Part shown: positions 10,001 through 16,831 of the stretch, one piece after another
Layout: each line of letters opens with the position of its first letter
Numbering within the stretch: the first letter of the stretch is position 1
Assembly: GCF_000687715.1 (NCBI RefSeq)
Contig: NZ_JHXD01000017.1
Span: 21,327 to 85,326 of the forward strand
Length of the DNA: 64,000 nt
Direction: 5' to 3'
Source of the DNA: Xylanibacter ruminicola Ga6B6
GTDB lineage: Bacteria > Bacteroidota > Bacteroidia > Bacteroidales > Bacteroidaceae
Translations under genes and position numbers: made by a program
The notes under the pieces: model-generated
What the model saw: only the letters and a program-made list of their open reading frames with translations
Told to the model about the DNA's origin: nothing
The model's database searches: none

Positions 10001-10107
10001 GGCTCACCAGTACGGACATCGGTGATGTGTCCGGTAATCAGGTTCTGCGCAAAGGCCACTAAGGGCCCTATTGCAACAAGCGTTGCAACTAACAATCTTT
10101 TTCCCAT
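7039..10107 (-). CDS. SusC/RagA-family TonB-dependent transporter
   Basis: 1022 residues. After a signal peptide (to about 20) comes a carboxypeptidase-like domain (GHITDVRTGEPLIGASVIV, about 22-105), the LDEVVVVGYG segment that marks SusC proteins, the plug (about 115-235, including IRIRGGNSI and ALYGSRGANGVIIVTTK-like text), and a 22-strand barrel ending in FTFGVKLSY. It imports an oligomeric or complexed substrate across the outer membrane with SusD. The preceding gene encodes a binding-protein-like protein, 17 bp upstream. The substrate cannot be read from the sequence. Confidence 0.95.
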   Translation of the reverse strand: MGKRLLVATLVAIGPLVAFAQNLITGHITDVRTGEPLIGASVIVKSEKGRGVVTDVDGNFKLETKVEAPLTLKVEYVGYRALDVDVYDFDEPVEIALIDNSNRLDEVVVVGYGVQKRKQLTGAVTTVKNDELLNTSTSFDNILGGAVAGLDATASSGQPGASVNIRIRGGNSINAGNEPLYVIDGVLLYNSSSATNAGNSVAGTNFNPLASINPSDIESIEVLKDVSASAIYGSRGANGVIIVTTKSGKHGKVKVDYGYSIGVSSVRKRLDVLNAEQWGELYLELATDAQKKASGVTPELVKTWGEGTDWQDALFRTATTQQHQVSVSGGSDNERFHISGNYTNQDGVIRGSGFTRLGARLNYERDILKNVTVGLKSSFSKSTQTGSQSFRGQSNGVSGLLELALRTSPAVPIYNTDGTYNYANPFEAGDFVRNGLTPNAIADLSEVDAQTRVDNTLVSAFAQWEIIKGLKLRTQGSVNILNTRQSVFGPATSQIGFNSDGYGAVGSKRWESDQVEVTLTWNKKIGNIHEFEVLGGYTYQQEKSERLLGSTADYANDNLSYKSLQSGSQLIATETDFVTSVLYSGIGRINYSLLDRYHLTATLRADGSSRFAKNKKWGWFPSLGFAWNVNEEKFLKNIKWIEDLKLRASIGTVGNQEIGDYTFLSTYAATHYFLGGIKNTAYYRSALGNDDLKWETTTSYDLGFDFNILKGKLGFVFDVYHKKTSDLLLDIPVEQTTGFSRQLTNVGNVTNDGVEFAVNATLWQAKDLTWQVSANIAHNHNEVTSIGTGQSEIINGNQTIIRPGEALGTYYGWQFDGIVQTSEDLKSVPSPSNKPVVEYGDVKYVDQNGDGVVDQENDRVVLGSAQPDFTYGFATQLRYKSWNLSLNFQGSYGNKLYNQMEQALESPNASYNASTKLLNRWTAENPSTTIPRAVAQNNYSAYLDSRFIEDASYLRLKNIQIGYNFQPKVGNNQKLGVYLYASAQNLLTITNYSGYDPEYSGYVDRGTYPASRTFTFGVKLSY

Positions 10108-10124
10108 AAGACTAATACTACTAT

Positions 10125-11003
10125 TTATTTAAGATTCAACAATCCATATTCGTGGTTGTACTTGGTACCCTGTGCCAGCACCCATTCCAAGAACTTGTTT
10201 ACCTCGTCGTCGGCATTGTTCACACTGATGCCCACCTTCTCGATGGCAACCTCCGACTCCTTACTATTCTCGAGTGCTGTAAGCAGTTCGTCGAGTGTGC
10301 CGTTATCGCTGAAACTGTTGGCCAAGTCCTTCTTCACGTCAAGACCTACCAGCGAGAGATCTTCTTTCAGGTGGCGGCTCTTCAGATCAAAGATATTAGG
10401 AAGTGCGTTGAACGACACGCCCAGAGGATCCTTTGCCAAAGCGGTGTTCAAAAACAGGTCGTCGCCTGATATACGCTTGCCACGGAAATTGCTGCTCTCC
10501 TCGCCAAAATTGTGAGCGAACGACGAAGCTACCGATGTGGCATTGCTGCCGCTATAAACAGTGATGGTTTCGAAAGCCTTGTTCTTCTTTACTTCCTCGT
10601 CAAAATCCTCATTCAGGAAATAAAGCTGCTTTAGTTTCTTGTTGTTCAAGTGTTTACCTTCGAGCAGTCGGGCTGCCTCAGAGCTACGTGCAGTGATAGG
10701 CAGCACGGCTGTCTCTCCGAAATAAACAATCTGGCTAAAGTTTTTATCATCAAGTACTACATTCAGGTCGGAATTACCTTGTCCTTTTGCAATCTGGAAC
10801 TCTACGCCTGGTTGTGTTTTTGCGTATTCTTTAATCCACTTTTCGACCAACGGACGCGCAAAGCGTGGCGCCTTAATGGTGCGTACGGTTGTATTGTTGG
10901 TGCCCTTAACTTCGTTGACGTCGTTCACACCGTTACCTTCAGCCCAAATATTGCTGATGCTGATACTGAATAATACTGCTATTGTTAATGCTATCTTTTT
11001 CAT
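10125..11003 (-). CDS. Exported PstS-like substrate-binding-domain protein
   Basis: 292 residues with a Sec signal (to about 21). The segment APRFARPLVEKWIKEYAKTQ followed by a glycine-rich turn and a strand resembles the PBP-like fold of PstS and related anion-binding proteins; a DLFLNTALAKDPLGV-type segment fits the second lobe. No ABC transporter genes are adjacent, so it probably works with the SusC/SusD pair. It is the first gene of the operon, with about 155 bases of leader between the promoter and its start. Similar proteins bind phosphate, sulfate or other oxyanions; the ligand here is unknown. Function confidence is moderate. Confidence 0.65.
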   Translation of the reverse strand: MKKIALTIAVLFSISISNIWAEGNGVNDVNEVKGTNNTTVRTIKAPRFARPLVEKWIKEYAKTQPGVEFQIAKGQGNSDLNVVLDDKNFSQIVYFGETAVLPITARSSEAARLLEGKHLNNKKLKQLYFLNEDFDEEVKKNKAFETITVYSGSNATSVASSFAHNFGEESSNFRGKRISGDDLFLNTALAKDPLGVSFNALPNIFDLKSRHLKEDLSLVGLDVKKDLANSFSDNGTLDELLTALENSKESEVAIEKVGISVNNADDEVNKFLEWVLAQGTKYNHEYGLLNLK

Positions 11004-11166
11004 ATTGCTTCTTTTTAATTTTGTTTATACCTATTATATATATACCCTCCTTCATCATCATTGTCATCATCATCTGGCGACAACAACAAACATCTTGCAT
11101 ACGCATTCGCATTGTTCTTTTCATACCTTTATAACCCTTTAAATAATTAATTAATATTTCTGGGTG

Positions 11167-11237
11167 CAAAGGTACGGCGTTTTCTCCATCCCCACAATCC
11201 CTACCCTATGGCATTCCATATACCATGATATAGGTAT
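11167..11237 (-). promoter_or_regulatory. Promoter of the OsmC/SusCD operon with shared operator motifs
   Basis: On the minus strand the -7 box TACCTTTG is at 11174-11167. Upstream in fixed order come GGGATTGTG (11201-11193, 18 bp from the -7 box and overlapping the -33 region), GAATGCCA, and the dyad ATACC-N8-GGTAT (11220-11237). The same elements with the same spacings occur at the cysK promoter, and GGGATTGTG-N18-TACCTTTG also occurs at hemN. The dyad lies in the gap shared with the divergent TonB receptor gene, so it could affect both. The regulator is not identified. Confidence 0.75.
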
Positions 11238-11286
11238 TTCGATAGTTAATAAAGATATAATGCGCATTTGATTCATTTTTTATACA

Positions 11287-11294
11287 TAACTTTG
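11287..11294 (+). promoter_or_regulatory. -7 box of the metal TonB receptor promoter
   Basis: TAACTTTG ends only eight bases before the ATG at 11303, so the transcript should be leaderless or nearly so. The remaining sequence between 11004 and 11160 is AT-rich leader of the divergent operon and shows no other gene. Confidence 0.65.
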
Positions 11295-11302
11295 CAGCCG
11301 AA

Positions 11303-13285
11303 ATGAAGAATAAACGACACTATACTGGACTGATAGCCACATTTGTGGCAACTTGTGGAGTTTATGGCCAAAGCGCCATAAACACAGACACCCTGCAGAT
11401 GCTCGAAGGCGAGCGTCTGCAAGAGGTGCACGTGATGGCCCATGGTCATCAGCATGCCAAGACAAGAGGATTAGCCAATACAGACTTTATTGGCAGTGGC
11501 GATTTGCTACGCGCTGCCTGCTGTAACTTAGGCGAGAGTTTTACAACCAATCCATCGGTAGATGTGAACTATGCCGATGCGGCAACCGGTGCCCAGCAGA
11601 TTAAGCTATTGGGATTGAGCGGCACCTATGTGCAGATGCTAACGGAGAACATACCAAATTATCGCGGCGCTGCAGCCCCCTACTCGTTAGGTTATATCCC
11701 AGGCCCCTGGATGCAGAGTATCCAGGTATCAAAAGGAGCCTCATCGGTAAAGAACGGCTACGAATCGATAACCGGTCAGATTAACGTAGAGTTCAAGAAA
11801 CCGCAGGCCACACCTTTTGCCGACGCGAACCTATATTATAATACCAAGGGAAAAGTGGAAGCCAACCTTGGTGCAAACCTCAAACTCTCAAATCGCTGGA
11901 GCACAGCCCTGTTAGGGCACTACGAGCTACTCGACAAGGCACACGACGAAAATAATGATGGCTTTGCGGATATGCCGAAAGTACGCCAAGGCTCGCTGAT
12001 GAGCCGTTGGGCCTACATGAGCGACGGCTATATCTTCCAGGCAGCCATCAAGGGGCTGAAAGAACATCGTGAGGGTGGACAGATCGGTCATCACACTAAC
12101 ACCTCTCACCCCTATACTATCGACATCACCAACGAGCGCTACGAGGCTTTTACCAAGAATGCCTTTATCTTCGACCCAGAACGCGGTTCGAACATTGCCC
12201 TGATTCTTTCGGGCTCGCTGCATCATCAGAATGCACTATATGGTCATAAACAATACAATACCGATCAGCGCAATGGATATGCCTCGTTGATGTTTGAAAC
12301 AGATTTTAATGAACATCATAGTATTTCTACTGGTGTAAGTCTGAACCACGATCGTTTCGACTACGACGAAACCACCTCAGGAGTCTATGCCCAATATACT
12401 TATAAGATAGGCGAGCAGTTTACGTTGATGGGAGGACTGCGTTGGGACCATAGCAACCTTTATGGCGGTTTCCTAACACCACGCATGCACCTGAAGTACT
12501 CACCAAACGATATCCTGACGCTGCGTGGTTCTATCGGGAAAGGCTATCGCACCAATCATGTGATGGCCGAGTACAACTACCTGCTGGCCAGCAGTCGTCA
12601 AATCATCATCGATAACGATCTCGACCAGGAAGAGGCATGGAACTATGGTTTGAGCGCAGCACTCAGCATCCCTATTGGCGAACGCAAGCTGGAGCTTAAT
12701 GCCGAGTATTACTATACCACATTCCAGCACCAGCTACTGGTAGATATGGATAGTAATCCTCATGCCATACACTTTACCAACCTGGCAGGCGACAGCTACT
12801 CGCACACCTGGCAGATAGAAGCTACATACCCGCTATTCGATGGCTTTACCATGACAGCCACCTATCGTCGCAACAACGTAAAATCAACATATAGCGGTGT
12901 GCTACGCGAAAAACCGCTCACCAACCGCTACAAAGGGCTTATCACAGCCCAGTTTAAGCCAGGCTTAGGCAAGTGGCAGTTTGATGCTACGCTACAACTG
13001 AATGGTGGCGGACGTATGCCCGACGCTTACACTACCACCAACGGACAGTCTGCTTGGGAGAGCAACTATAAAGGCTACGAGCAGCTGAATGCACAGATAA
13101 CCCGATTCTTCCGCCATTGGAGCATCTATGCCGGTGGCGAGAATATCACAGGTCGCAGACAGCAGAATCCTATCATCGCTGCCAGCGATCCATGGGGCCA
13201 GAACTTTGATGCCACCATGGTATGGGGTCCCATGCATGGTGCCATATATTATATAGGTATAAGATTAAATTGGATAAAAATATAA
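11303..13285 (+). CDS. TonB-dependent receptor, heavy-metal type
   Basis: 660 residues with a signal peptide (to about 22, VYGQ). There is no carboxypeptidase-like extension; the plug starts at LQEVHVMAHG and contains LLRAACCNLGESF, IKLLGLSGTYVQMLTE and GPWMQSIQVSKGASSVKNGYES, typical of a Bacteroidetes receptor subfamily usually next to heavy-metal-associated (HMA) proteins. The barrel follows and ends in YIGIRLNWIKI. The HMA gene lies six bases downstream, supporting uptake of a metal such as copper or a metal complex. It diverges from the OsmC/SusCD operon. Confidence 0.88.
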   Translation: MKNKRHYTGLIATFVATCGVYGQSAINTDTLQMLEGERLQEVHVMAHGHQHAKTRGLANTDFIGSGDLLRAACCNLGESFTTNPSVDVNYADAATGAQQIKLLGLSGTYVQMLTENIPNYRGAAAPYSLGYIPGPWMQSIQVSKGASSVKNGYESITGQINVEFKKPQATPFADANLYYNTKGKVEANLGANLKLSNRWSTALLGHYELLDKAHDENNDGFADMPKVRQGSLMSRWAYMSDGYIFQAAIKGLKEHREGGQIGHHTNTSHPYTIDITNERYEAFTKNAFIFDPERGSNIALILSGSLHHQNALYGHKQYNTDQRNGYASLMFETDFNEHHSISTGVSLNHDRFDYDETTSGVYAQYTYKIGEQFTLMGGLRWDHSNLYGGFLTPRMHLKYSPNDILTLRGSIGKGYRTNHVMAEYNYLLASSRQIIIDNDLDQEEAWNYGLSAALSIPIGERKLELNAEYYYTTFQHQLLVDMDSNPHAIHFTNLAGDSYSHTWQIEATYPLFDGFTMTATYRRNNVKSTYSGVLREKPLTNRYKGLITAQFKPGLGKWQFDATLQLNGGGRMPDAYTTTNGQSAWESNYKGYEQLNAQITRFFRHWSIYAGGENITGRRQQNPIIAASDPWGQNFDATMVWGPMHGAIYYIGIRLNWIKI

Positions 13286-13291
13286 AGCATT

Positions 13292-13621
13292 ATGAGAACA
13301 AAAGTATTATTCGTCGCATTAGCATTCGCAAGCGCTTGCTTTGCAAAGGACATCAAAACTGTGGTACTCACCACCAATCCACAGATGCACTGCAACAACT
13401 GTGAGAAGAAGATTAAGGAAAATATCCGCTTTGAAAAGGGCGTTAAAAGCATCAAGACCGATCTTGATACAAAAACAGTCACCATCGAGTACGATGCCGA
13501 CAAGACGACCGTAGCCGACATCATCAAAGGCTTCGAGAAAATCAAATACGAGGCCAAAGAGGTGAAAGAAAATCCCAAGAAAGTGGATGCAACTACATCC
13601 GCCACAAAAGTATCAAAATAA
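13292..13621 (+). CDS. Exported heavy-metal-associated (HMA/MerP-like) protein
   Basis: 109 residues: Sec signal (to about 18, CFAK), then an HMA domain with the metal-binding motif MHCNNC (C34 and C37), and a Lys-rich tail. MerP/CopZ-like domains bind copper, mercury or zinc through the CxxC pair. Its position six bases after the TonB receptor indicates a periplasmic metal carrier acting after outer-membrane import. The exact metal is unknown. Confidence 0.88.
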   Translation: MRTKVLFVALAFASACFAKDIKTVVLTTNPQMHCNNCEKKIKENIRFEKGVKSIKTDLDTKTVTIEYDADKTTVADIIKGFEKIKYEAKEVKENPKKVDATTSATKVSK

Positions 13622-13708
13622 ATTCCCATTATTGGAACGTGATATTCCCACGTTGGGAACAAAATATTCCCACGTTGGGGACAAAACGTTCCCTAGTTGG
13701 GAATAAAG
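13622..13708. repeat. Four 22-bp tandem units, each an inverted repeat
   Basis: Units start at 13622, 13644, 13666 and 13688 with a period of exactly 22 bp. The core is TTCCCAcgTTGGGAA, itself a dyad, followed by an AAAA-type spacer. The outer units are diverged. The array begins at the stop codon of the HMA gene. A further hairpin (GAGAGAT at 13741-13747 with ATCTCTC at 13755-13761) follows without a T tract. The array is not a CRISPR because there are no spacers. Confidence 0.8.
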
Positions 13709-13799
13709 AAACCCGCATAAACACAGGGAATCTGGAAGATGAGAGATTTTTCGCATCTCTCCCCCTCGAAACGTCTGTGTACAAAGGCTTTTCAGCAGA

Positions 13800-15008
13800 T
13801 TATAGGAGAGATGAACAATTTTTATTCAAATCATGGTTTACCATTGCAGAGACGCACGAGTCTGACCATACGTTCTCGGCTGTCTCAACCATATCAATAA
13901 TGGTATAGATAGGCAGAATAATACCCAAGACTGCAATTGGGGCACCTATTCCCGACATGAGCGATAGGGTAAGAAAATAGCACCCCATTGGCACTCCAGC
14001 ATTACCAATGGCCGATACAACCGACACAAGTATCCAAAGCAGAATGGTACTCCATGTAAGTGGGATGCCACCATTCTGCATCACAAATAGCGATGTTACA
14101 AGAATAAAGGCGGCACATCCATTCATGTTAATGGTAGTACATATAGGTAATACAAAGCGTGCAATCTTAGGACTGATACCCAAACGGTTCTCGGCAGTAT
14201 CCATAGTAACAGGCAGGGTTGCAGCACTACTCTTGGTAAAGAGTGCCATCAGTACAGCTGGCATCATCTTACTGAGCACATGAATGGGGTTCAACCCGCG
14301 TGCCATCAGGAACAAGGGCAGCACCACAAAGAACTGAATAACATTGCCACCAAGCACTACCAGCACATACTTTCCAATAGAATCGGCTACAATACCTGCT
14401 GATACCTGAGCCGACAACTGGGCCGAGAAAGCAACAATGCCTAATGGCAAAGTCCAGATCAGTCCACGTATCAACAAAAACAAAAGTTCCTGAAGCCCCT
14501 GCAAGCCTTTAATCAACACGGCCTTATTTTCTGACTCTGACAATTTCGATAGTCCAAAGCCTATGGCAAAGGCTAACAACAATAATGAAAGTACGTTTCC
14601 ATCAAAGAATGGCTTTACGATATTGTTAGGGATGATGCTGATGATATGCTCGGTATAGGTTATCTGCGGACCGATGTCTGATACCTTTGAGCTACTATTA
14701 ACCACCTCGGCAGGCAGATTACCTGGAGCTATCAACAAATAGAGTACGGCTCCCACAGCAGCTGCAGCAATTGTGGTAAGTAACGTATAGGTGAGCGTAT
14801 GACCGAAGATACGCTTTGACCCTTTTGAGCCAAAAGTGGCAAAAGTGGTGATGACTGCCAACACTATCGTAGGTACAGCCAGCAATTGGAACAATCGGGT
14901 ATAAACCGTTGCAACCAAGTTCATCACTACATCGAGCCAATTAAGCCCAAGTAAACCTAATAACGCACCAACAACAAGTGCCCCTATCCAAATGAATGTT
15001 CTTTTCAT
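13800..15008 (-). CDS. Sodium/dicarboxylate- or amino-acid-type symporter (DAACS family)
   Basis: 402 residues from MKRTFIWIG; longer upstream frames are rejected because the -7 box lies between them and this ATG. The sequence is almost wholly membrane-spanning, with LFQLLAVPTIVLAVITTF, a TKSSAATLPVTM-type serine-rich hairpin (HP1), ICTTINMNGCA in TM7 and a conserved C-terminal reentrant segment (GVPMGCYFLTLSLM). These mark the glutamate/dicarboxylate symporter family in the inner membrane. The TTINMNG motif supports cation-coupled transport; the substrate (C4-dicarboxylate, Ser/Thr, Glu) is not decided. Confidence 0.88.
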   Translation of the reverse strand: MKRTFIWIGALVVGALLGLLGLNWLDVVMNLVATVYTRLFQLLAVPTIVLAVITTFATFGSKGSKRIFGHTLTYTLLTTIAAAAVGAVLYLLIAPGNLPAEVVNSSSKVSDIGPQITYTEHIISIIPNNIVKPFFDGNVLSLLLLAFAIGFGLSKLSESENKAVLIKGLQGLQELLFLLIRGLIWTLPLGIVAFSAQLSAQVSAGIVADSIGKYVLVVLGGNVIQFFVVLPLFLMARGLNPIHVLSKMMPAVLMALFTKSSAATLPVTMDTAENRLGISPKIARFVLPICTTINMNGCAAFILVTSLFVMQNGGIPLTWSTILLWILVSVVSAIGNAGVPMGCYFLTLSLMSGIGAPIAVLGIILPIYTIIDMVETAENVWSDSCVSAMVNHDLNKNCSSLL

Positions 15009-15016
15009 ATCGAGTG

Positions 15017-15024
15017 CAAAGATA
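15017..15024 (-). promoter_or_regulatory. -7 box of the symporter gene
   Basis: TATCTTTG on the minus strand lies eight bases from the ATG at 15008, so the message probably starts at or within a few bases of the start codon. Confidence 0.65.
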
Positions 15025-15119
15025 CAATAATTAAAATAATTAACCAAATATCATCCCTAATTATCGGCGTTAACACACTGATTTTTCATTATAAATTTGG
15101 ATAATTACGCACTTTATCG

Positions 15120-15127
15120 TACCTTTG
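15120..15127 (+). promoter_or_regulatory. -7 box of tcdA
   Basis: TACCTTTG, 17 bases before the ATG at 15145. It excludes the longer upstream frame beginning near 15097. Confidence 0.65.
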
Positions 15128-15144
15128 CAGCCAAATTAAAAAAG

Positions 15145-15954
15145 ATGGCAATACAAGATGCAATATTCAGACGCTCCGAACTGCTTTTAGGCAATGAATC
15201 TATGGAGCGCATCGCCCAGAAAAGGGTGATTATCTTTGGCGTGGGAGGTGTAGGTTCATGGTGCGCAGAGAGTCTGGTACGTAGTGGTATCAGGCATTTG
15301 ACGATTGTGGACAGCGACCGCGTTTGTATCACCAACATCAACCGCCAGCTAATGGCCACTACTAAAACCGTCGGACAGGTAAAGGTAGATGCGCTGAAAG
15401 AGCGTTTGTTAACAATCAACCCTACTGTAGAGATTAATGCCCTACAAAAGATTTTCACGGCAGAGAATGCTGATGAGTTTGCACTTGATACTTACGATTA
15501 CATCATAGATGCTATCGACTCGCTGAAAGATAAGGCCGCGCTTATTCTCCTGGCTTGCCGTACTAATGCCAAACTGTTCTCATCTATGGGAGCAGCCTTA
15601 AAGCTAGATCCTACCCGTATCAAAGTTACAGAGTTCTGGAAGGTACAGGGCGATCCACTGGCACGTGCACTTAGAAAGAAATTCAAGTCGCAGAAGCAAT
15701 TCCCTAAGCGAAAGTTCCAATGCGTTTATAGCGACGAGCTGCTGGAGAACAAAGGTCACAATGCCACCTGTGGCACAGAACAATGCATGTGCCCCAAAGC
15801 CCAGAATGGTCCAGGCGACAAGAGTCTGTTGAACCACGAATGGTGCTCTTCTAAAGCCCAGATCAACGGTACACTCGCTCATATCACCGCTATCTTTGGT
15901 TTTATGTTGGCAGGTCTGGTGATAGAAGATATAGAATATTATTCTACGAAATAG
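15145..15954 (+). CDS. tcdA: tRNA threonylcarbamoyladenosine dehydratase TcdA (ThiF/E1-like)
   Basis: 269 residues. The E1-like fold is shown by the nucleotide-binding loop GVGGVGSW (residues 32-39), the LTIVDSDRVCITNINRQ segment, and a C-terminal CMCPKAQ region followed by NGTLAHITAIFGFMLAG, which matches YgdL/CsdL. TcdA uses ATP to cyclise t6A37 to ct6A in tRNAs that read ANN codons. The start MAIQDAIFRRSELLLG is the usual family N-terminus and follows the -7 box. Monocistronic. Confidence 0.92.
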   Translation: MAIQDAIFRRSELLLGNESMERIAQKRVIIFGVGGVGSWCAESLVRSGIRHLTIVDSDRVCITNINRQLMATTKTVGQVKVDALKERLLTINPTVEINALQKIFTAENADEFALDTYDYIIDAIDSLKDKAALILLACRTNAKLFSSMGAALKLDPTRIKVTEFWKVQGDPLARALRKKFKSQKQFPKRKFQCVYSDELLENKGHNATCGTEQCMCPKAQNGPGDKSLLNHEWCSSKAQINGTLAHITAIFGFMLAGLVIEDIEYYSTK

Positions 15955-16056
15955 GCAAACAGGCTTCGAATCTAGCAAAAAACATCAATTAACGCTACGT
16001 TTATAGATATATTATCTAAATATCACCAGATATTTGGAGGTTATATCTATTCTTCG

Positions 16057-16064
16057 TATCTTTG
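16057..16064 (+). promoter_or_regulatory. -7 box of the LuxR-type regulator
   Basis: TATCTTTG, 20 bases before the ATG at 16085. Confidence 0.6.
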
Positions 16065-16084
16065 CACCCAAAATCAGAACAGAT

Positions 16085-16726
16085 ATGGCAAAGTATATAA
16101 TAGCAGATAATCAGGAGATAACAAGGTTCGCCATCGACAGTTTGTTACGCCAGAACGACGAGAACCAGATATACCGTGCATCAGACAAAACAAGTTTGGT
16201 TGCTCAGTTAAAGGAGCACGAGCATGCTGTGGTTATACTCGACTATACCCTGTTTGATTTTGCCGACGAGGACCAATTGCTGATAGTAAGCGAACGCTTT
16301 GCCTTATCGCAATGGTTACTTATCAGCGATGAGCTGACGCCTCAATTCCTGCGCCGTGTTATCTACTCATCGCATCAGTTCAGTATTGTATTTAAGGACG
16401 GTCCGATGAAGGATTTGCGCGATGCCCTGCACGCTGTAAGTCATCATCAGCGTTTTATCAGTCAGCGTGCGCTCGAAGTGATTATCTCACAGCAAAGCGA
16501 CGAGGAGAAGCCTGACATTCTGACCGCCACCGAATCCGAAATCGTAAAAGCCATCGCCCAAGGTAAAACCACCAAGGAGATTGCCGAAGAGCGTTTTTCG
16601 AGTATCCACACCATCACCACCCACCGCAAGAACATCTTCCGCAAATTAGGCATCAACACGGCACACGAACTCATCAAATATGCCATCCGTGCCGGCTTGA
16701 TTGATCCTTCGGAGTTCTATATCTAA
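16085..16726 (+). CDS. Response regulator with LuxR-type HTH
   Basis: 213 residues. The N-terminal part looks like a receiver (YIIADNQEITRFAI; phospho-acceptor candidate in VVILDYTLFD), with DNQ in place of the usual acidic pair, so phosphorylation may be altered. The C-terminal HTH (LTATESEIVKAIAQGKTTKEIA, then HTITTHRKNIFRKLGI) is a standard NarL/LuxR DNA-binding domain. No kinase is adjacent upstream; the nearest kinase is in the next operon. The start after the -7 box is preferred to an earlier in-frame start at 16034. Confidence 0.85.
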   Translation: MAKYIIADNQEITRFAIDSLLRQNDENQIYRASDKTSLVAQLKEHEHAVVILDYTLFDFADEDQLLIVSERFALSQWLLISDELTPQFLRRVIYSSHQFSIVFKDGPMKDLRDALHAVSHHQRFISQRALEVIISQQSDEEKPDILTATESEIVKAIAQGKTTKEIAEERFSSIHTITTHRKNIFRKLGINTAHELIKYAIRAGLIDPSEFYI

Positions 16727-16792
16727 CCCTCAAGTTAGTTGATTAATTTGGTGCGTTCGTTGAATAAATTAGCGTGATAGGTTTTATCATGC

Positions 16793-16800
16793 TACCTTTG
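16793..16800 (+). promoter_or_regulatory. -7 box of the beta-helix lipoprotein/kinase operon
   Basis: TACCTTTG, 31 bases before the ATG at 16832. No separate promoter is evident before the kinase, so this one may drive 16832-20562. Confidence 0.6.
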
Positions 16801-16831
16801 CAGCACAAATGATTCACTAAAACGCATTAAC

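Noticed and set aside
13622..13708. Possible CRISPR array
   Set aside because: Units are directly adjacent at 22 bp with no unique spacers and no cas genes nearby.
15960..15985. TTCGAATC resembling a tRNA T-loop
   Set aside because: No acceptor stem, anticodon arm or D-arm can be drawn around it.
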